DNA from: Streptomyces sp. NBC_00341
Lineage (GTDB): Bacteria; Actinomycetota; Actinomycetes; Streptomycetales; Streptomycetaceae
Direction: 5' to 3'
Length of the DNA stretch: 64,000 bases
Assembly: GCF_041435055.1 (NCBI RefSeq)
Contig: NZ_CP108002.1
Location: forward strand, 4,836,001 to 4,900,000
The notes beneath the pieces were generated by a model that did no database searches, was not told the origin of the DNA, and saw only the letters and a list, made by a program, of their open reading frames with translations. The position numbers and the translations under genes are program-made. Positions 49,855 to 59,258 of this stretch are shown here, in pieces (within the stretch, counting starts at the first letter, position 1; each line of letters begins with the position of its first letter).

Positions 49855-50478
49855 ATGAGCACCCATGGAACCGGGCAGTCCCCGGGTACCGTGCCGGTCA
49901 CGCGTGCCGGCGTCAACAGCAGTGCGGGTACGAGCACGAGCACCATGCGCCCACCTGTGCAGCGGACCGGGCAGGCCTCCGACGACGGTCCGGCCGCGCC
50001 TCCGCCGGAGCTGGGCGCCCTGCGACTGCCGGAGCTGCGCACGCTGCGCCGCGACTCGCAGAGCGACGAGGCCGACCTGAGCTATGTGCGGCGGCTGGTC
50101 CAGGGGCGCGTGGACATCCTGCGGGCCGAGCTGGCCCGGCGGCGGGACCCCGAGTCGCCGGTGGTGGACCGGCTCTCGGAGATCCTCGCGGACGCCCCGT
50201 CGCTGCACCGCTCCTCGGCCCGGCACGTCACGCTGAGCACCCCGCGCAGCGACGAGTACCGGCAGCTGGCGGCGGAGACGCTCGCGGAGGTCGAGCTGTC
50301 CGACCTCGACGCCCGTACGGACGAAGAGCTGCACACCGCGATGGGCCGCCTGGTCCGCTACGAGCAGCAGGTGTCCCGGCGCCGCCACCGGCTCCAGCGC
50401 ACCGCGGACGACTGCAGCGCGGAGATCGCCCGCAGGTACCGTGACGGGGAAGCACAAGTAGACGACCTGCTCGCCTGA
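49855..50478 (+). CDS. rsiG: Anti-sigma factor RsiG (c-di-GMP-dependent, for WhiG)
   Basis: A 207-residue protein. After a disordered start of about 60 residues it has two helical hairpin segments. Each carries an exact E-x3-S-x2-R-x3-Q-x3-D c-di-GMP-binding motif: E72-S76-R79-Q83-D87 and E170-S174-R177-Q181-D185. In Streptomyces, RsiG armed with c-di-GMP holds the sporulation sigma factor WhiG inactive, tying second-messenger level to development. WhiG itself is not in the window. ATG 49855 is used; the preceding GGGGATGG may serve as ribosome site. The motif matches are read directly. Confidence 0.93.
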   Translation: MSTHGTGQSPGTVPVTRAGVNSSAGTSTSTMRPPVQRTGQASDDGPAAPPPELGALRLPELRTLRRDSQSDEADLSYVRRLVQGRVDILRAELARRRDPESPVVDRLSEILADAPSLHRSSARHVTLSTPRSDEYRQLAAETLAEVELSDLDARTDEELHTAMGRLVRYEQQVSRRRHRLQRTADDCSAEIARRYRDGEAQVDDLLA

Positions 50479-50524
50479 GGCAACCCCTCCGGGGGCGGGT
50501 CCCGCCCGTCCCCGGAAGGCCGTC

Positions 50525-51520
50525 ATGACCTCCAGCGCAGCCCCGTCCGACCGTTCCGACGTCATACCCGGGCCGGTACCCGCACCACCGGTGCTCGCCG
50601 AGATCGTGCGGTCCGGTTTCATCGAGGGCCACCATCGCGGATCCCTGGTCGTCCTGGCCGCCGACGGCAGCGTCGAGCTGACCCTGGGCGATCCGGCGGC
50701 GCCGGTCTTCCCGCGCTCCTCGAACAAGCCGATGCAGGCCGCGGCGGTGCTGCGGGCCGGGCTCGACCTGTCGGGGGAGCGGCTGGCGCTGGCCGCCGCG
50801 AGCCACTCGGGCGAGGGCTTCCACCTCGCTCTCGTACGCACGATGCTCACCGAGCACGGGCTGACGCCCGACGACCTCCAGACCCCGCCGGACCTGCCGC
50901 TGGACCCGGTCGAGGCGGAGGCGTACCTCGCCGCGGGCCATGTCCGGGAGCGGATCACCATGAACTGCTCGGGCAAGCACGCGGCGATGCTCGCGGTGTG
51001 CCTGCGCAACGGCTGGGACCCGGCCAGCTACCTCGACCCGGCGCACCCGCTCCAGCAGCTCGTGCTCCAGGTGGTCGAGGAGGCGGCGGGCGAACCGGTC
51101 GCCTCGGTCGGTACGGACGGCTGCGGGGCGCCGCTGATGGCGATCTCGCTGGTGGGCCTCGCGCGGGCGTTCCGTACGTTCGTCACGGCGGCACCGGGTA
51201 CGGCGGAGCGCCGGGTGGCGGACGCGATGCGGGCGCACCCGGAGTACGTGGCGGGCACCCGCCGCCCCGACACCTGGCTGATGCGCGAGCTGCCCGGCAC
51301 GCTGTCCAAGATGGGCGCGGAGGCGGTCCAAGCGGTGGCCCTCGCGGACGGCAGGGCGCTGGCCTTCAAGATCGACGACGGCTCGACCCGGGCACTGGGC
51401 CCGGTGCTGGCCCGCGCGCTCGGCCTGCTCGGGGTGGACGCCCCGGTGGTGTCGCGGATCGGCCGGGCACCGCTGCTGGGCGGCGCCGCGGAAGTGGGGG
51501 AGATCCGGGCGGCGTTCTGA
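50525..51520 (+). CDS. Asparaginase, Rhizobium ReAV-like type (Asparaginase_II family)
   Basis: A 331-residue PF06089-type asparaginase, unrelated to E. coli AnsB. Landmarks are the Ser/Lys active region [31 protein letters not shown] and TDGCGAP (the cysteine of this metal-dependent class). It hydrolyses L-asparagine to aspartate and ammonia in the cytosol. It begins 47 bases after rsiG, possibly in the same transcript. Length and motif order are normal. Confidence 0.91.
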   Translation: MTSSAAPSDRSDVIPGPVPAPPVLAEIVRSGFIEGHHRGSLVVLAADGSVELTLGDPAAPVFPRSSNKPMQAAAVLRAGLDLSGERLALAAASHSGEGFHLALVRTMLTEHGLTPDDLQTPPDLPLDPVEAEAYLAAGHVRERITMNCSGKHAAMLAVCLRNGWDPASYLDPAHPLQQLVLQVVEEAAGEPVASVGTDGCGAPLMAISLVGLARAFRTFVTAAPGTAERRVADAMRAHPEYVAGTRRPDTWLMRELPGTLSKMGAEAVQAVALADGRALAFKIDDGSTRALGPVLARALGLLGVDAPVVSRIGRAPLLGGAAEVGEIRAAF

Positions 51521-51598
51521 CCCACCCCGGGCCCGCCCCGTCCCGCACACCGGGAAATGCGGGCGACATCCGCAACGGCCGTGTCTAGCGTGGAGCGT

Positions 51599-52852
51599 AT
51601 GAACAGCCTTGAGGCCCGTACCGTCACCGAGTCCGAGTTCGCCGACTGGCTGCGCGCCTTGAACACCGGATTCCTGCGCGCGCCGACCCCCTCGGACGAG
51701 GAGGTGGCCGGGAGGCTGCCCCATATGGATCTGGCCCGCGTCCAGGGGGCGTTCGACGCCGGGCGGTGCGTGGCGACGTTCCGTTCGTTCGCGCAGGAGC
51801 TGACGGTCGTCGGCGGCGCGACGGTGCCCACCGATGCGATCACCAACGTCACCGTGACGCCCACCCACCGCCGCCGCGGGCTGCTCACCCGGCTGATGGC
51901 GAAGGACCTGGCGGCGGCCAGGGAACGCGGCGACGTGGCCGCGACCCTGATCGCCGCCGAGTACCCGATCTACGGGCGGTACGGCTTCGGCCCCGCGGCC
52001 TGGACCACCGAGTGGGAGATCGACATACCCCGGGCGGGCCTCGACCCCCGGCTGTCCGGCACGTCGGCCGCGGACGGCGGCCGGATCGACCTGGTGGACG
52101 CGCCGGAGGTGCGCAAGCTGGGCCCGGCCCTCCACGACCGGCTGCGGGCCGGGCAGCACGGCGCGGTGAGCCGCAACGACCGCTGGTGGGACCTGGCGAC
52201 GGGCGAGGTGGTCTTCCCGAACAACCCCTGGACCGAGCCGTTCTACGCCGTCCACCGTGACGCCGAAGGCACCGTGGACGGCCTCCTCGTCTACCGCGCC
52301 GACGACCACTGGGGCGATGCCAAGCAGCCGCAGAACCGGGCGACGGTGCGCAGCATGATCGCGACGACCCCGGCGGCGGAGCGGGCGCTGTGGCACTTCC
52401 TCTGCTCGGTCGACTGGGTCACCACGATCCGCACCGGCAACCGCGCCCCCGACGACCTCCTCCCGCTGCTCCTCCCGGACCCCCGCGCGGCCCGTGTGGT
52501 GACGCACGCGGACTTCCTCTGGGTGCGCCTCCTGGACGTCGTACGCGCGCTGGAGGCCCGTACCTACGCGGTCCCCGGCTCCCTGGTCCTGGACCTCCAC
52601 GACGCCACCGGCCTCACCGCCGGCCGCTTCCACCTGGACGCCTCGCCGGACGGCGCCACGTGCACCCCGACGACGCGCACGGCGGATCTTGCGCTGGACG
52701 TGCGGGAGTTGGGGACGCTCTACCTGGGCGACGAGTCGGCCCTGCGGCTGGCGGCCCTGGACCGGATCGAGGAACTGACCCCGGGCGCGGCGGCGCTGGC
52801 GGACGTGGTCTTCCGGGCGGGACGGCGGGCCTGGTGCCCGGATGTGTTCTAG
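51599..52852 (+). CDS. Eis-like GNAT acetyltransferase
   Basis: A 417-residue protein with the three-part Eis architecture. The N-terminal GNAT has the acetyl-CoA loop [15 protein letters not shown] second GNAT-like domain follows ([20 protein letters not shown]). The SCP-2-like C-terminal domain ends in a free Phe (CPDVF), whose carboxylate is catalytic in Eis proteins. Such enzymes acetylate aminoglycosides and other amines or lysines. ATG 51599 follows a TAGCGT -10-like hexamer by six bases, implying a leaderless message. It is convergent with the ABC exporter genes. Confidence 0.9.
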   Translation: MNSLEARTVTESEFADWLRALNTGFLRAPTPSDEEVAGRLPHMDLARVQGAFDAGRCVATFRSFAQELTVVGGATVPTDAITNVTVTPTHRRRGLLTRLMAKDLAAARERGDVAATLIAAEYPIYGRYGFGPAAWTTEWEIDIPRAGLDPRLSGTSAADGGRIDLVDAPEVRKLGPALHDRLRAGQHGAVSRNDRWWDLATGEVVFPNNPWTEPFYAVHRDAEGTVDGLLVYRADDHWGDAKQPQNRATVRSMIATTPAAERALWHFLCSVDWVTTIRTGNRAPDDLLPLLLPDPRAARVVTHADFLWVRLLDVVRALEARTYAVPGSLVLDLHDATGLTAGRFHLDASPDGATCTPTTRTADLALDVRELGTLYLGDESALRLAALDRIEELTPGAAALADVVFRAGRRAWCPDVF

Positions 52853-52873
52853 TGCCCGTCCTGGTTTCGTGGG

Positions 52874-53680
52874 TCACCGCGTCCGCGTCCTGAACAGCGC
52901 GCCCGACAGGGCCATCGCCGTCAGCAGGATGCCTGCGGCCCAGGTCAGCGCGATCCAGGGGGAGTTGCCCACCGGCTGGTCCAGCAGGAGGCCGCGGAGG
53001 GCTTCGATGGCCGGGGTGACCGGCTGGTGTTCGGCGAAGCCGTGGAGCCAGGTCGGCATCGAGTCGACCGGGACGAAGGCGCTGCTCGGGTAGGGCAGGA
53101 ACAGCATCAGGAAGGTGAATCCGCCGGCCGCCTCCGGGGTTCTGGCGAGCAGGCCGATCGCGGCCGAGAGCCAGGACAGGGCGACGAGGTAGGCGATCAG
53201 GACGGCGAGGGCGAGGAGCCAGCCGGTGGCGGTGGCGGTGGGGCGGAAGCCGATCAGGAGGGCGATGCCCAGGACCAGGGCGGTGGAGACCAGGTTGCGG
53301 ACCGTGCTCGCGGCGACGTGGCCGGCCAGGATCGCCGCACCGCTGATGTCGAGGGTGCGGAAGCGGTCGATGATGCCGCCCTTCATGTCCTCGCTGACGG
53401 CCACCGCGGTGGTGGCGGCGCCGAATCCGGCGCACAGCAGCAGCACGCCGGGGACGACGTAGGTGACGTACTCGGTGTGCGGGATCCCGGTGTCGATCGC
53501 GCCGCCGAAGAAGTAGACGAAGATCAGCATCAGCATGACCGGCAGCATCAGTGAGGTGACCAGGGCGTCTGTGTTGCGCCGGCTGATGCGCAGCGAACGG
53601 GCGGCCATCGTGCCGGCGCGGCTGAGTGAGGCCAGGGGCTCGTGTGGCGGGGCGGTGGTGGTGGTGACGGTTTCAGACAT
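52874..53680 (-). CDS. ABC-2 exporter permease (DrrB-like)
   Basis: A 268-residue permease with six membrane segments. The ABC-2 motif KGGIIDRFRTLDISGAAILA is in the second cytoplasmic loop. It resembles DrrB-type drug exporters. It overlaps the preceding ATPase gene by 8 bases, so the pair is translationally coupled. It ends 21 bases from the convergent Eis-like gene. Substrate unknown; a hydrophobic drug is likely given the TetR regulator that diverges from the operon. Confidence 0.9.
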   Translation of the reverse strand: MSETVTTTTAPPHEPLASLSRAGTMAARSLRISRRNTDALVTSLMLPVMLMLIFVYFFGGAIDTGIPHTEYVTYVVPGVLLLCAGFGAATTAVAVSEDMKGGIIDRFRTLDISGAAILAGHVAASTVRNLVSTALVLGIALLIGFRPTATATGWLLALAVLIAYLVALSWLSAAIGLLARTPEAAGGFTFLMLFLPYPSSAFVPVDSMPTWLHGFAEHQPVTPAIEALRGLLLDQPVGNSPWIALTWAAGILLTAMALSGALFRTRTR

Positions 53681-54716
53681 GGGTGGGCGGTGCCTCCTTC
53701 GGGTCCGTCGCGGTCTTCGGGCCCGTCTCCGGGGCCGTCGCGGATTTCATGTCCGTCTTCGGGTCCGTCGCGGTCAGGGCCAGGAAGACGTCGTCGAGCG
53801 TGGTGCTGTGCACGGTGAACCGCTCGACCTCCGTGCGGTCCGGGTCGATCTCGTCGAGCAGTGCCCGCACCTGGGCCGCCGAGCCGTCCGTGGGGAGCCC
53901 GAGGGTGAGGGTCGCGGGGGAGTGGTGCACGGCGCGGTGGGTGAGCCGGAGGTAGCTCGTGCGGTCGGCCATGACCAGGTCGAGGCGGTGTCCGCCGACG
54001 CGTGACTTCAGCGAGTCCGCCGTGCCCTCGGCGACCTTCCGGCCCCGGTCCAGGACGGCGATCCGGTCGGCCAGCCGGTCGGCCTCCTCCAGGTACTGGG
54101 TGGTGAGCAGCACCGTGGCGCCCTCGGCGGCGAGTTCGCGGACCACCTGCCAGAGCTCCTGGCGGCTGCGCGGGTCGAGGCCGGTCGTCGGCTCGTCCAG
54201 GAAGAAGACCTCCGGCTGCGGGCTGCCGACCAGGCCGGCTGCCAGGTCGAGCCTGCGCCGCATGCCGCCGGAGTACGTGCGGACGGTGCGGCGGGCCGCT
54301 GCGGTGAGGTCGAAGCGTTCGAGGAGCTCGGCGGCCCGGTGGCGCGCGTCCGCCCGGGAGCGGCCGGTGAGCCTGGCCATCATGCGCAGGTTCTCCTCGC
54401 CGGTCTGCGTCTCGTCGACGGCGGCGTTCTGCCCGGTGAGGCTGATCGCGCGGCGGACCCGGCCGCGCTCGGCCACGACGTCGTACCCGGCGACGCGGGC
54501 CGTGCCGCTGTCGGCGGTGGTGAGCGTGGCCAGGATGCGTACGGCGGTGGTCTTGCCCGCACCGTTCGGGCCGAGGAGCGCGAAGACGGTGGCGCGCTCG
54601 ACGCGCAGGTCGATGCCGTCCAGGACGGGCGGTGCGCATGTTCCGTACGACTTCGTCAGGCCGTGGGCCTCGATCATGGCGGCCGGGGCTGGTGGTGTGC
54701 GTGTGGTTGGTGGCAT
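53673..54716 (-). CDS. ABC exporter ATP-binding protein (DrrA-like)
   Basis: A 347-residue ATPase starting at ATG 54716. It has Walker A GPNGAGKTT, ABC signature TYSGGMRRRLDLA, Walker B VFFLDEPTTGLDP and the DrrA-type C-terminal domain (RVGGHRLDLVMADR, TTLDDVFLALTATD). After that domain comes a repetitive tail in which DPKTDMKSATAPETGPKTAT is built from near-repeats of an 18-24 bp unit; this part may vary. It energises the coupled permease. The divergent TetR gene and palindromic operator suggest drug-induced export. Confidence 0.92.
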   Translation of the reverse strand: MPPTTRTPPAPAAMIEAHGLTKSYGTCAPPVLDGIDLRVERATVFALLGPNGAGKTTAVRILATLTTADSGTARVAGYDVVAERGRVRRAISLTGQNAAVDETQTGEENLRMMARLTGRSRADARHRAAELLERFDLTAAARRTVRTYSGGMRRRLDLAAGLVGSPQPEVFFLDEPTTGLDPRSRQELWQVVRELAAEGATVLLTTQYLEEADRLADRIAVLDRGRKVAEGTADSLKSRVGGHRLDLVMADRTSYLRLTHRAVHHSPATLTLGLPTDGSAAQVRALLDEIDPDRTEVERFTVHSTTLDDVFLALTATDPKTDMKSATAPETGPKTATDPKEAPPTHV

Positions 54717-54751
54717 GGGTGTGCCTCTCCGTGCACTCTCTGCGTATGACG

Positions 54752-54780
54752 TACGCGTTACTGTGTAAGGGTTACGCATA
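54752..54780. promoter_or_regulatory. TetR operator between the ABC exporter and its regulator
   Basis: Arms TACGCGTTAC (54752-54761) and GTTACGCATA (54771-54780) match at 8 of 10 positions around a 9-base spacer. They lie 7 bases before the TetR gene and about 35 before the exporter start, so one bound dimer pair could control both directions. The position is strongly suggestive; binding is inferred. Confidence 0.65.
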
Positions 54781-54786
54781 ACTAGG

Positions 54787-55620
54787 ATGGCCGTCAAGGG
54801 AAGGCGGTTTCAGGTGACGGAAGAGAACGGTTCGCCGGGCGGTACGGGCCTGCCGGCCAGCATCGAGGCCGCCTGGGGGCTGCGGGCGCGCCCGGTGAAG
54901 GGGCCCAAGCCGGGGCTGAGCCTGGAGCGCATCGTGGACGCGGCGGTGGCGGTGGCGGCGTCCGAGGGGCTCGGCGGGGTGTCCATGGGGCGGGTCGCCA
55001 AGGACCTGGGCGCCTCGACGATGTCCCTCTACCGGTACGTGGCCGCCAAGGACGAGCTCTACGTACTGATGCAGGAGGCGGCCATGGGCCCGCCGCCCCC
55101 GCTGCCCGCCCTTGAGGAAGGGGCCGGCTGGCGGGCGGCGCTCTCGCAGTGGGCCTGGGCTCAGCGCGGCGTCTACCACCGCAACCTCTGGATGCTCCGC
55201 ATCCCCATCGCCGGACCGCCCGCGAGCCCGCACTCCGTCGCCTGGTGGGAGCTGGGCCTCCAGGCCCTCGAAGGCAGCGGTCTGGGGCCGGGCGACGCCG
55301 TCTCCGTCATCCTTCTGGTCAGCGGCTTCGTGCGGAACGAGGCGCTGCTGATGGGCGATCTGGACGCCGCCGTCGAGGCCCGCGGCGTACCGGCGCAGGA
55401 GGTCATGGAGGGCTACGCCCGCACGCTGACCCGGCTCGTCGACCCCGAACGCCACCCCGCGCTCTCCCGGCTGATGGCCACCGACGTGATGTGGGTCCCG
55501 GACGAGCCCGACTACGAATTCCGGTTCGGCATCGAACGGGTGCTGGACGGGATCGAGGCGCTGATCCGCCGGCGGGAGCGGGACGCGGCTGCGGAGGGGG
55601 TCTGCGACGGGGACCTGTAG
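54787..55620 (+). CDS. TetR-family repressor (TetR_C_1 type)
   Basis: A 277-residue regulator with a 40-residue tail before the helix-turn-helix (LSLERIVDAAVAVAASEGLG, MGRVAKDLGASTMSLYRYVA). The C-terminal ligand domain is of the TetR class C1 type (WAWAQRGVYHRNLWMLRIP...). It is divergent from the DrrAB-like exporter, with only 70 bases between starts and a palindromic operator in that gap, so it should repress the exporter until a drug binds. The ATG is 7 bases after the operator. TACGCA upstream would serve as a -10. Confidence 0.92.
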   Translation: MAVKGRRFQVTEENGSPGGTGLPASIEAAWGLRARPVKGPKPGLSLERIVDAAVAVAASEGLGGVSMGRVAKDLGASTMSLYRYVAAKDELYVLMQEAAMGPPPPLPALEEGAGWRAALSQWAWAQRGVYHRNLWMLRIPIAGPPASPHSVAWWELGLQALEGSGLGPGDAVSVILLVSGFVRNEALLMGDLDAAVEARGVPAQEVMEGYARTLTRLVDPERHPALSRLMATDVMWVPDEPDYEFRFGIERVLDGIEALIRRRERDAAAEGVCDGDL

Positions 55621-55691
55621 GGGGCAGGCAGCGGGACCGGTGGGGGTGGACGTCAAGTCCGGTTGAGGTCAAGGGCGTACGCTGCATGGTC

Positions 55692-56378
55692 ATGAGCGGA
55701 GAGAAGCCCAGGTCCGGCGCGGTGGCGGACGAGGACGCGCCCCGTGGGCCGAACGTGCCGAACGCGCCGATGAGCCTGCGCGAGCGGAAGAAGCAGCTGA
55801 CGTACCAGGCCGTGTCCGACGCCGCGATCGCCATGTTCATGGAGCGCGGCTTCGACAAGGTCTCGGTGGCGGAGGTCGCGGCCGCCGCGGACATCTCCAA
55901 GCCGACGCTCTTCCGGTACTTCCCGTCCAAGGAGGACCTGGCCCTGCACCGGTTCGCCGATCACGAGGACGAGTCGGCCCGGGTGGTCGCCGCCCGCGCG
56001 GACGGCGAATCCCCGCTCGACGCGCTGCGGCGCCACTTCCTGGAGGGCCTGGAGCGACGCGATCCGGTCACCGGCCTGTGCGACGTGCCCGAGGTGCTGG
56101 CGTTCCACCGGCTGCTGTACGGGACTCCGTCCCTGGTGGCCAGGCTCTACGCGTACCAGGGCCGCTCGGAGGCGGCCCTCGCCCGCGCCCTGGGGGACGG
56201 CGGGCCGGACCGGCTGGCGGCGGGCCAGATCATCGCGGTCCTGCGCATCCTGGCCCTGGACAACTGGCGCCGGATCAGCGCGGGGCAGAGCGCGGACGAG
56301 GTGTACGCGGACGCGGTGGAGGCGGCGGAGCTGGGATTCGTACAGCTGCGGTCGGGGCTGGGACCGGGCATGCGTTAG
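55692..56378 (+). CDS. TetR-family regulator
   Basis: A 228-residue TetR protein (start ATG 55692; 55686 also possible). The helix-turn-helix is DAAIAMFMERGFDKVSVAEV with ADISKPTLFRYFPSKEDLAL, and the helical ligand domain shows LARALGDGGPDRLAAGQIIA. A TACGCT -10-like hexamer at 55678 is 8 bases before the preferred ATG, suggesting a leaderless message. Targets are unknown; it may control itself or the upstream genes. Its 3' end overlaps the convergent DUF2199 gene by 4 bases. Confidence 0.9.
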   Translation: MSGEKPRSGAVADEDAPRGPNVPNAPMSLRERKKQLTYQAVSDAAIAMFMERGFDKVSVAEVAAAADISKPTLFRYFPSKEDLALHRFADHEDESARVVAARADGESPLDALRRHFLEGLERRDPVTGLCDVPEVLAFHRLLYGTPSLVARLYAYQGRSEAALARALGDGGPDRLAAGQIIAVLRILALDNWRRISAGQSADEVYADAVEAAELGFVQLRSGLGPGMR

Positions 56379-56893
56379 CCGTTGTCCCCGGCGTGCTGGA
56401 CCGCTTCGGCTATCTCCCGTACCCGGTCGAACGTGATTCCGTTGCGCTGCTCCACCGCCAGCGGATGGTCGGTGGGCTCCAGTTCGATGAGCGGGCGCCG
56501 GCCGATCTCGCGGGTGTGGGCGTTGGTCCTGAGGTTGGTCGTACGGGGGGAGTAGAGCCCCAACTCGGTGGTCAGCCAGCCGAAGTACGGCTTCTCGGAC
56601 TCCCGGCCCGGGGTCTCCCACACGTCGAGGGCGCGGCCGAAGTTCTCCCGGCTCAGTGACACCCAGACGCCCCAGGAGAAAGGTTCCCGGCTGCCCGCCA
56701 CGGGTATCTCGATCAGGCCCTTGATGAAGTAGTGCTCGTGTCTGACGATGCACTGGTCCGTCGAGAGCATGCTGTCGGGATCGCTCTCCAGGCTCGCGTC
56801 CCAGACGTCGGGTGCCATGGTCGAGTACCCCATCGGGAGTTCCGAGTGGTGTCCGCCGCAGCGGGAGCAGGTGTAGCCGGGGTCGGGTGCCAT
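56375..56893 (-). CDS. DUF2199 zinc-ribbon-like protein
   Basis: A 172-residue DUF2199 protein. The N-terminal CSRCGGHHSELP (Cys9, Cys12) resembles a half zinc knuckle; then come STDQCIVRHEHYFIKGLIEI and FSWGVWVSLSRENF. The function of the family is unknown. It is a single gene, convergent and overlapping by 4 bases with the TetR gene, so convergent transcription is likely. Confidence 0.87.
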   Translation of the reverse strand: MAPDPGYTCSRCGGHHSELPMGYSTMAPDVWDASLESDPDSMLSTDQCIVRHEHYFIKGLIEIPVAGSREPFSWGVWVSLSRENFGRALDVWETPGRESEKPYFGWLTTELGLYSPRTTNLRTNAHTREIGRRPLIELEPTDHPLAVEQRNGITFDRVREIAEAVQHAGDNG

Positions 56894-56956
56894 GGGCGGG
56901 ATCCTATGGCCGGAAGGGGCATCGGAGCCTCCTCGCTGTCCGGTGCCCGCCGACGG

Positions 56957-58516
56957 CTATGCGGATCGGACCGCGTCGGCGGCCCCGGTTCGGTGAGCCG
57001 CCTCGTGCTCCGGCCGGCCGGAGCCGGAGTGGGTGGGAGCGCCGGGGTCGGTGGGAGCGCCGGGCCGCGTGCGCCCGAGGACCGTGAGCGCGACGACGAA
57101 GGCGGCCGTGAGGAGCCCGCCGCCGACCGCGAACGCCAGGTGGTAGCCGCCGGTCAGCGCCTCGGCCCGGCTGCTGCCCTCGGAGAGCAGTGTGTCGGTG
57201 CGGGAGGCCGCCAGGGTGGAGAGGACGGCGACGCCCGTCGCCATGCCGATCTGCTGGGTGGTGTTGAACAGCCCCGACACGAGCCCGGCGTCCTCCTCGC
57301 CCGCCCCCGACATGCCGAGCGCGGTGAGCGCCGGGAGGGCGAGGCCGAAGCCCGCGGCGAGGAACATCAGCGGAAGCAGGTCGGTGGCGTAGTGCCCGTG
57401 GGCGGGGAGCCGGGTGAGGAGGCCGAGCAGGGCGATCAGCAGGGCGAGCCCCAGGAGCAGGACGTTGCGCTCACCGAACCGCGCGCTCAGCCGGGCCGAG
57501 GCGCCGAGTGACACGGCTCCGATGACGGCGGCGGCGGGCAGCATGGCGAGACCGGTGGCGGCGGCGCCGTGGCCGAGCACCCGCTGGAGGTACAGCGCGA
57601 CCAGGATCTGGAACGAGAACAGCGCGGCCACCATGAGCATCTGGACCAGATTGGCGCCCGAGACGCTCCGCGACCGCAGGACGCGCAGCGGCAGCAGCGG
57701 CGTCCTGGCCGTGGCCTGGCGGACGACGAACGCGGCGAGCAGCGCCAGGGCGAGTGCGCCGAGGCCGAGCGTGTGCGCCGACAGCCACCCGTACGTCCCG
57801 ACCTCGACGACCGAGTAGATGCCCAGCATCACCCCGGAGGTGACGAGGGCGGCACCGATGACGTCGGCCCCGGCGCGGAGGCCGGGTCCGCGGTCTGCGG
57901 GCAGGACGCGCACCGCGACGAGGAGCGTCGCGACCCCGATCGGCAGGTTGATGAGGAAGATCCAGTGCCAGCCGACGGCGTCGGTGAGGACCCCGCCGAG
58001 CACCTGGCCGATCGACGCGCCCGCCGCTCCGGTGAAGCTGAACACCGCGATGGCCCTGGTGCGTTCACGGCTCTCGGTGAACAGCGTGACGAGGATGCCC
58101 AGGCCGACCGCGGAGGCCATGGCACTGCCCGCGCCCTGGAGGAAGCGGGCGGTGATCAGCAGCGCGGGGGAGCCGGCCGCGCCCGCCAGTACCGAGGAGG
58201 CGGTGAAGACGGCGGTGCCGGTCAGGAACATCCGCCTGCGGCCGATGAGGTCACCGAGCCGGCCGGCGAGCAGCAACAGGCCGCCGAAGGCGATCAGGTA
58301 GGCGTTCACGACCCAGCTGAGGCTCGCGGGTGAGAACCCGAGGTCGTTCTGGATGGCGGGCATGGCCACGGTCACGATCGAGCCGTCGAGCACGGTCATC
58401 AGCAGGCCCGTGGCGATCACGCCGAGGGCGAGCCCGCGCGAACGGGTGGTGGCCGGTGGGGTGGTGGGAGCGGTGGAAGCGGTGGCGGGCGTGTGGGCAG
58501 GCGAAGGCGCGGACAT
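56957..58516 (-). CDS. MFS drug exporter, DHA2 (14-TMS) family
   Basis: A 519-residue transporter with 14 predicted membrane segments. Motif A is seen in AGRLGDLIGRRRMFLTG. The DHA2-typical first segments are GVIATGLLMTVLDGSIVTVA and SLSWVVNAYLIAFGGLLLLA, and motif C is GAASIGQVLGGVLTDAVGWHWIF. It exports drugs by proton antiport. A Thr/Pro-rich N-terminal and Pro/Gly-rich C-terminal tail flank the core. A MarR regulator lies directly upstream on the same strand with 131 bases between. Confidence 0.92.
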   Translation of the reverse strand: MSAPSPAHTPATASTAPTTPPATTRSRGLALGVIATGLLMTVLDGSIVTVAMPAIQNDLGFSPASLSWVVNAYLIAFGGLLLLAGRLGDLIGRRRMFLTGTAVFTASSVLAGAAGSPALLITARFLQGAGSAMASAVGLGILVTLFTESRERTRAIAVFSFTGAAGASIGQVLGGVLTDAVGWHWIFLINLPIGVATLLVAVRVLPADRGPGLRAGADVIGAALVTSGVMLGIYSVVEVGTYGWLSAHTLGLGALALALLAAFVVRQATARTPLLPLRVLRSRSVSGANLVQMLMVAALFSFQILVALYLQRVLGHGAAATGLAMLPAAAVIGAVSLGASARLSARFGERNVLLLGLALLIALLGLLTRLPAHGHYATDLLPLMFLAAGFGLALPALTALGMSGAGEEDAGLVSGLFNTTQQIGMATGVAVLSTLAASRTDTLLSEGSSRAEALTGGYHLAFAVGGGLLTAAFVVALTVLGRTRPGAPTDPGAPTHSGSGRPEHEAAHRTGAADAVRSA

Positions 58517-58647
58517 CGGACTCTCCTGTCGGTCGGGTCGACAAGAGAGACGCTAACAGATGGTTTTGTTGCAGACTATTTCTTTCGGTTCTGTTTTTCG
58601 TGGATACCGTGGGCTCCGTGGAACTCACGGAGTGGGGGTGGGTCGGG

Positions 58648-59136
58648 TTACTTCTGGCTCTGGCGGGCCCGGCGGGCCGTCGCGGGGGTCTCGGCCGGGG
58701 TGGCGAGGCGGTCGCCCGTCAGCTGCTCCAGGGCGCGCAGCAGCGTCTCCCGGTCGCCGCGGTCCAGTCCGGCCAGGGCGTCCCGGTGCACCCGGTCCAC
58801 GATCTCCTGGCTCCGCCCGGCGAGCGCCGCGCCCTTCTCGGTGACGGCGATGATCCGCGCCCGGCGGTCCCGGCTGGAGGGCCGGCGCTCGGCGAGGCCC
58901 GCGCCCTCCAGGGCGTCCACCGTCACCACCATCGTGGTCTTGTCCATGTCGCCGATCTCGGCGAGCTGGATCTGTGTGCGCTCCTCCTCCAGGGCGTGGA
59001 CCAGGACGCAGTGCATCCGCGCCGTGAGCCCGATCTCGGCGAGCGCCGCCGACATCTGGGTCCGCAACACGTGACTGGTGTGGTCCAGGAGGTACGAGAG
59101 GTCCGGTGCGGTGCGCGTGGGCGCCATGGCGGTCAT
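58648..59136 (-). CDS. MarR-family regulator
   Basis: A 162-residue MarR protein (start ATG 59136). The dimerisation helix is LSYLLDHTSHVLRTQMSAAL, and the winged helix contains TQIQLAEIGDMDKTTMVVTV and wing RRPSSRDRRARIIAVTEKGA. It is upstream of and in line with the DHA2 exporter, a typical repressor-pump pair released by toxic ligands. TACCCT lies seven bases before the ATG, suggesting a leaderless transcript. The frame is open farther upstream without any family match. Confidence 0.9.
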   Translation of the reverse strand: MTAMAPTRTAPDLSYLLDHTSHVLRTQMSAALAEIGLTARMHCVLVHALEEERTQIQLAEIGDMDKTTMVVTVDALEGAGLAERRPSSRDRRARIIAVTEKGAALAGRSQEIVDRVHRDALAGLDRGDRETLLRALEQLTGDRLATPAETPATARRARQSQK

Positions 59137-59258
59137 GTCTGCCAGGGTAACAATTCGGTCTGTGGCGGATTGTCCGCAACCGGACTGTCCCTGCGGGGTC
59201 CGCTCTGCCCGGGGCAATTTCGCTGGCCGATCCGTTTCCGCCCCCGCAGAGTGTCCGT

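Noticed and set aside
52874..58516. Secondary-metabolite gene cluster around the two exporters
   Set aside because: There are exporters and regulators but no biosynthetic enzymes such as PKS, NRPS or terpene synthase.
58550..58585. MarR operator between the MarR and MFS genes
   Set aside because: The AT-richer sequence AGATGGTTTTGTTGCAG looks regulatory, but its halves match too poorly to claim a palindrome.
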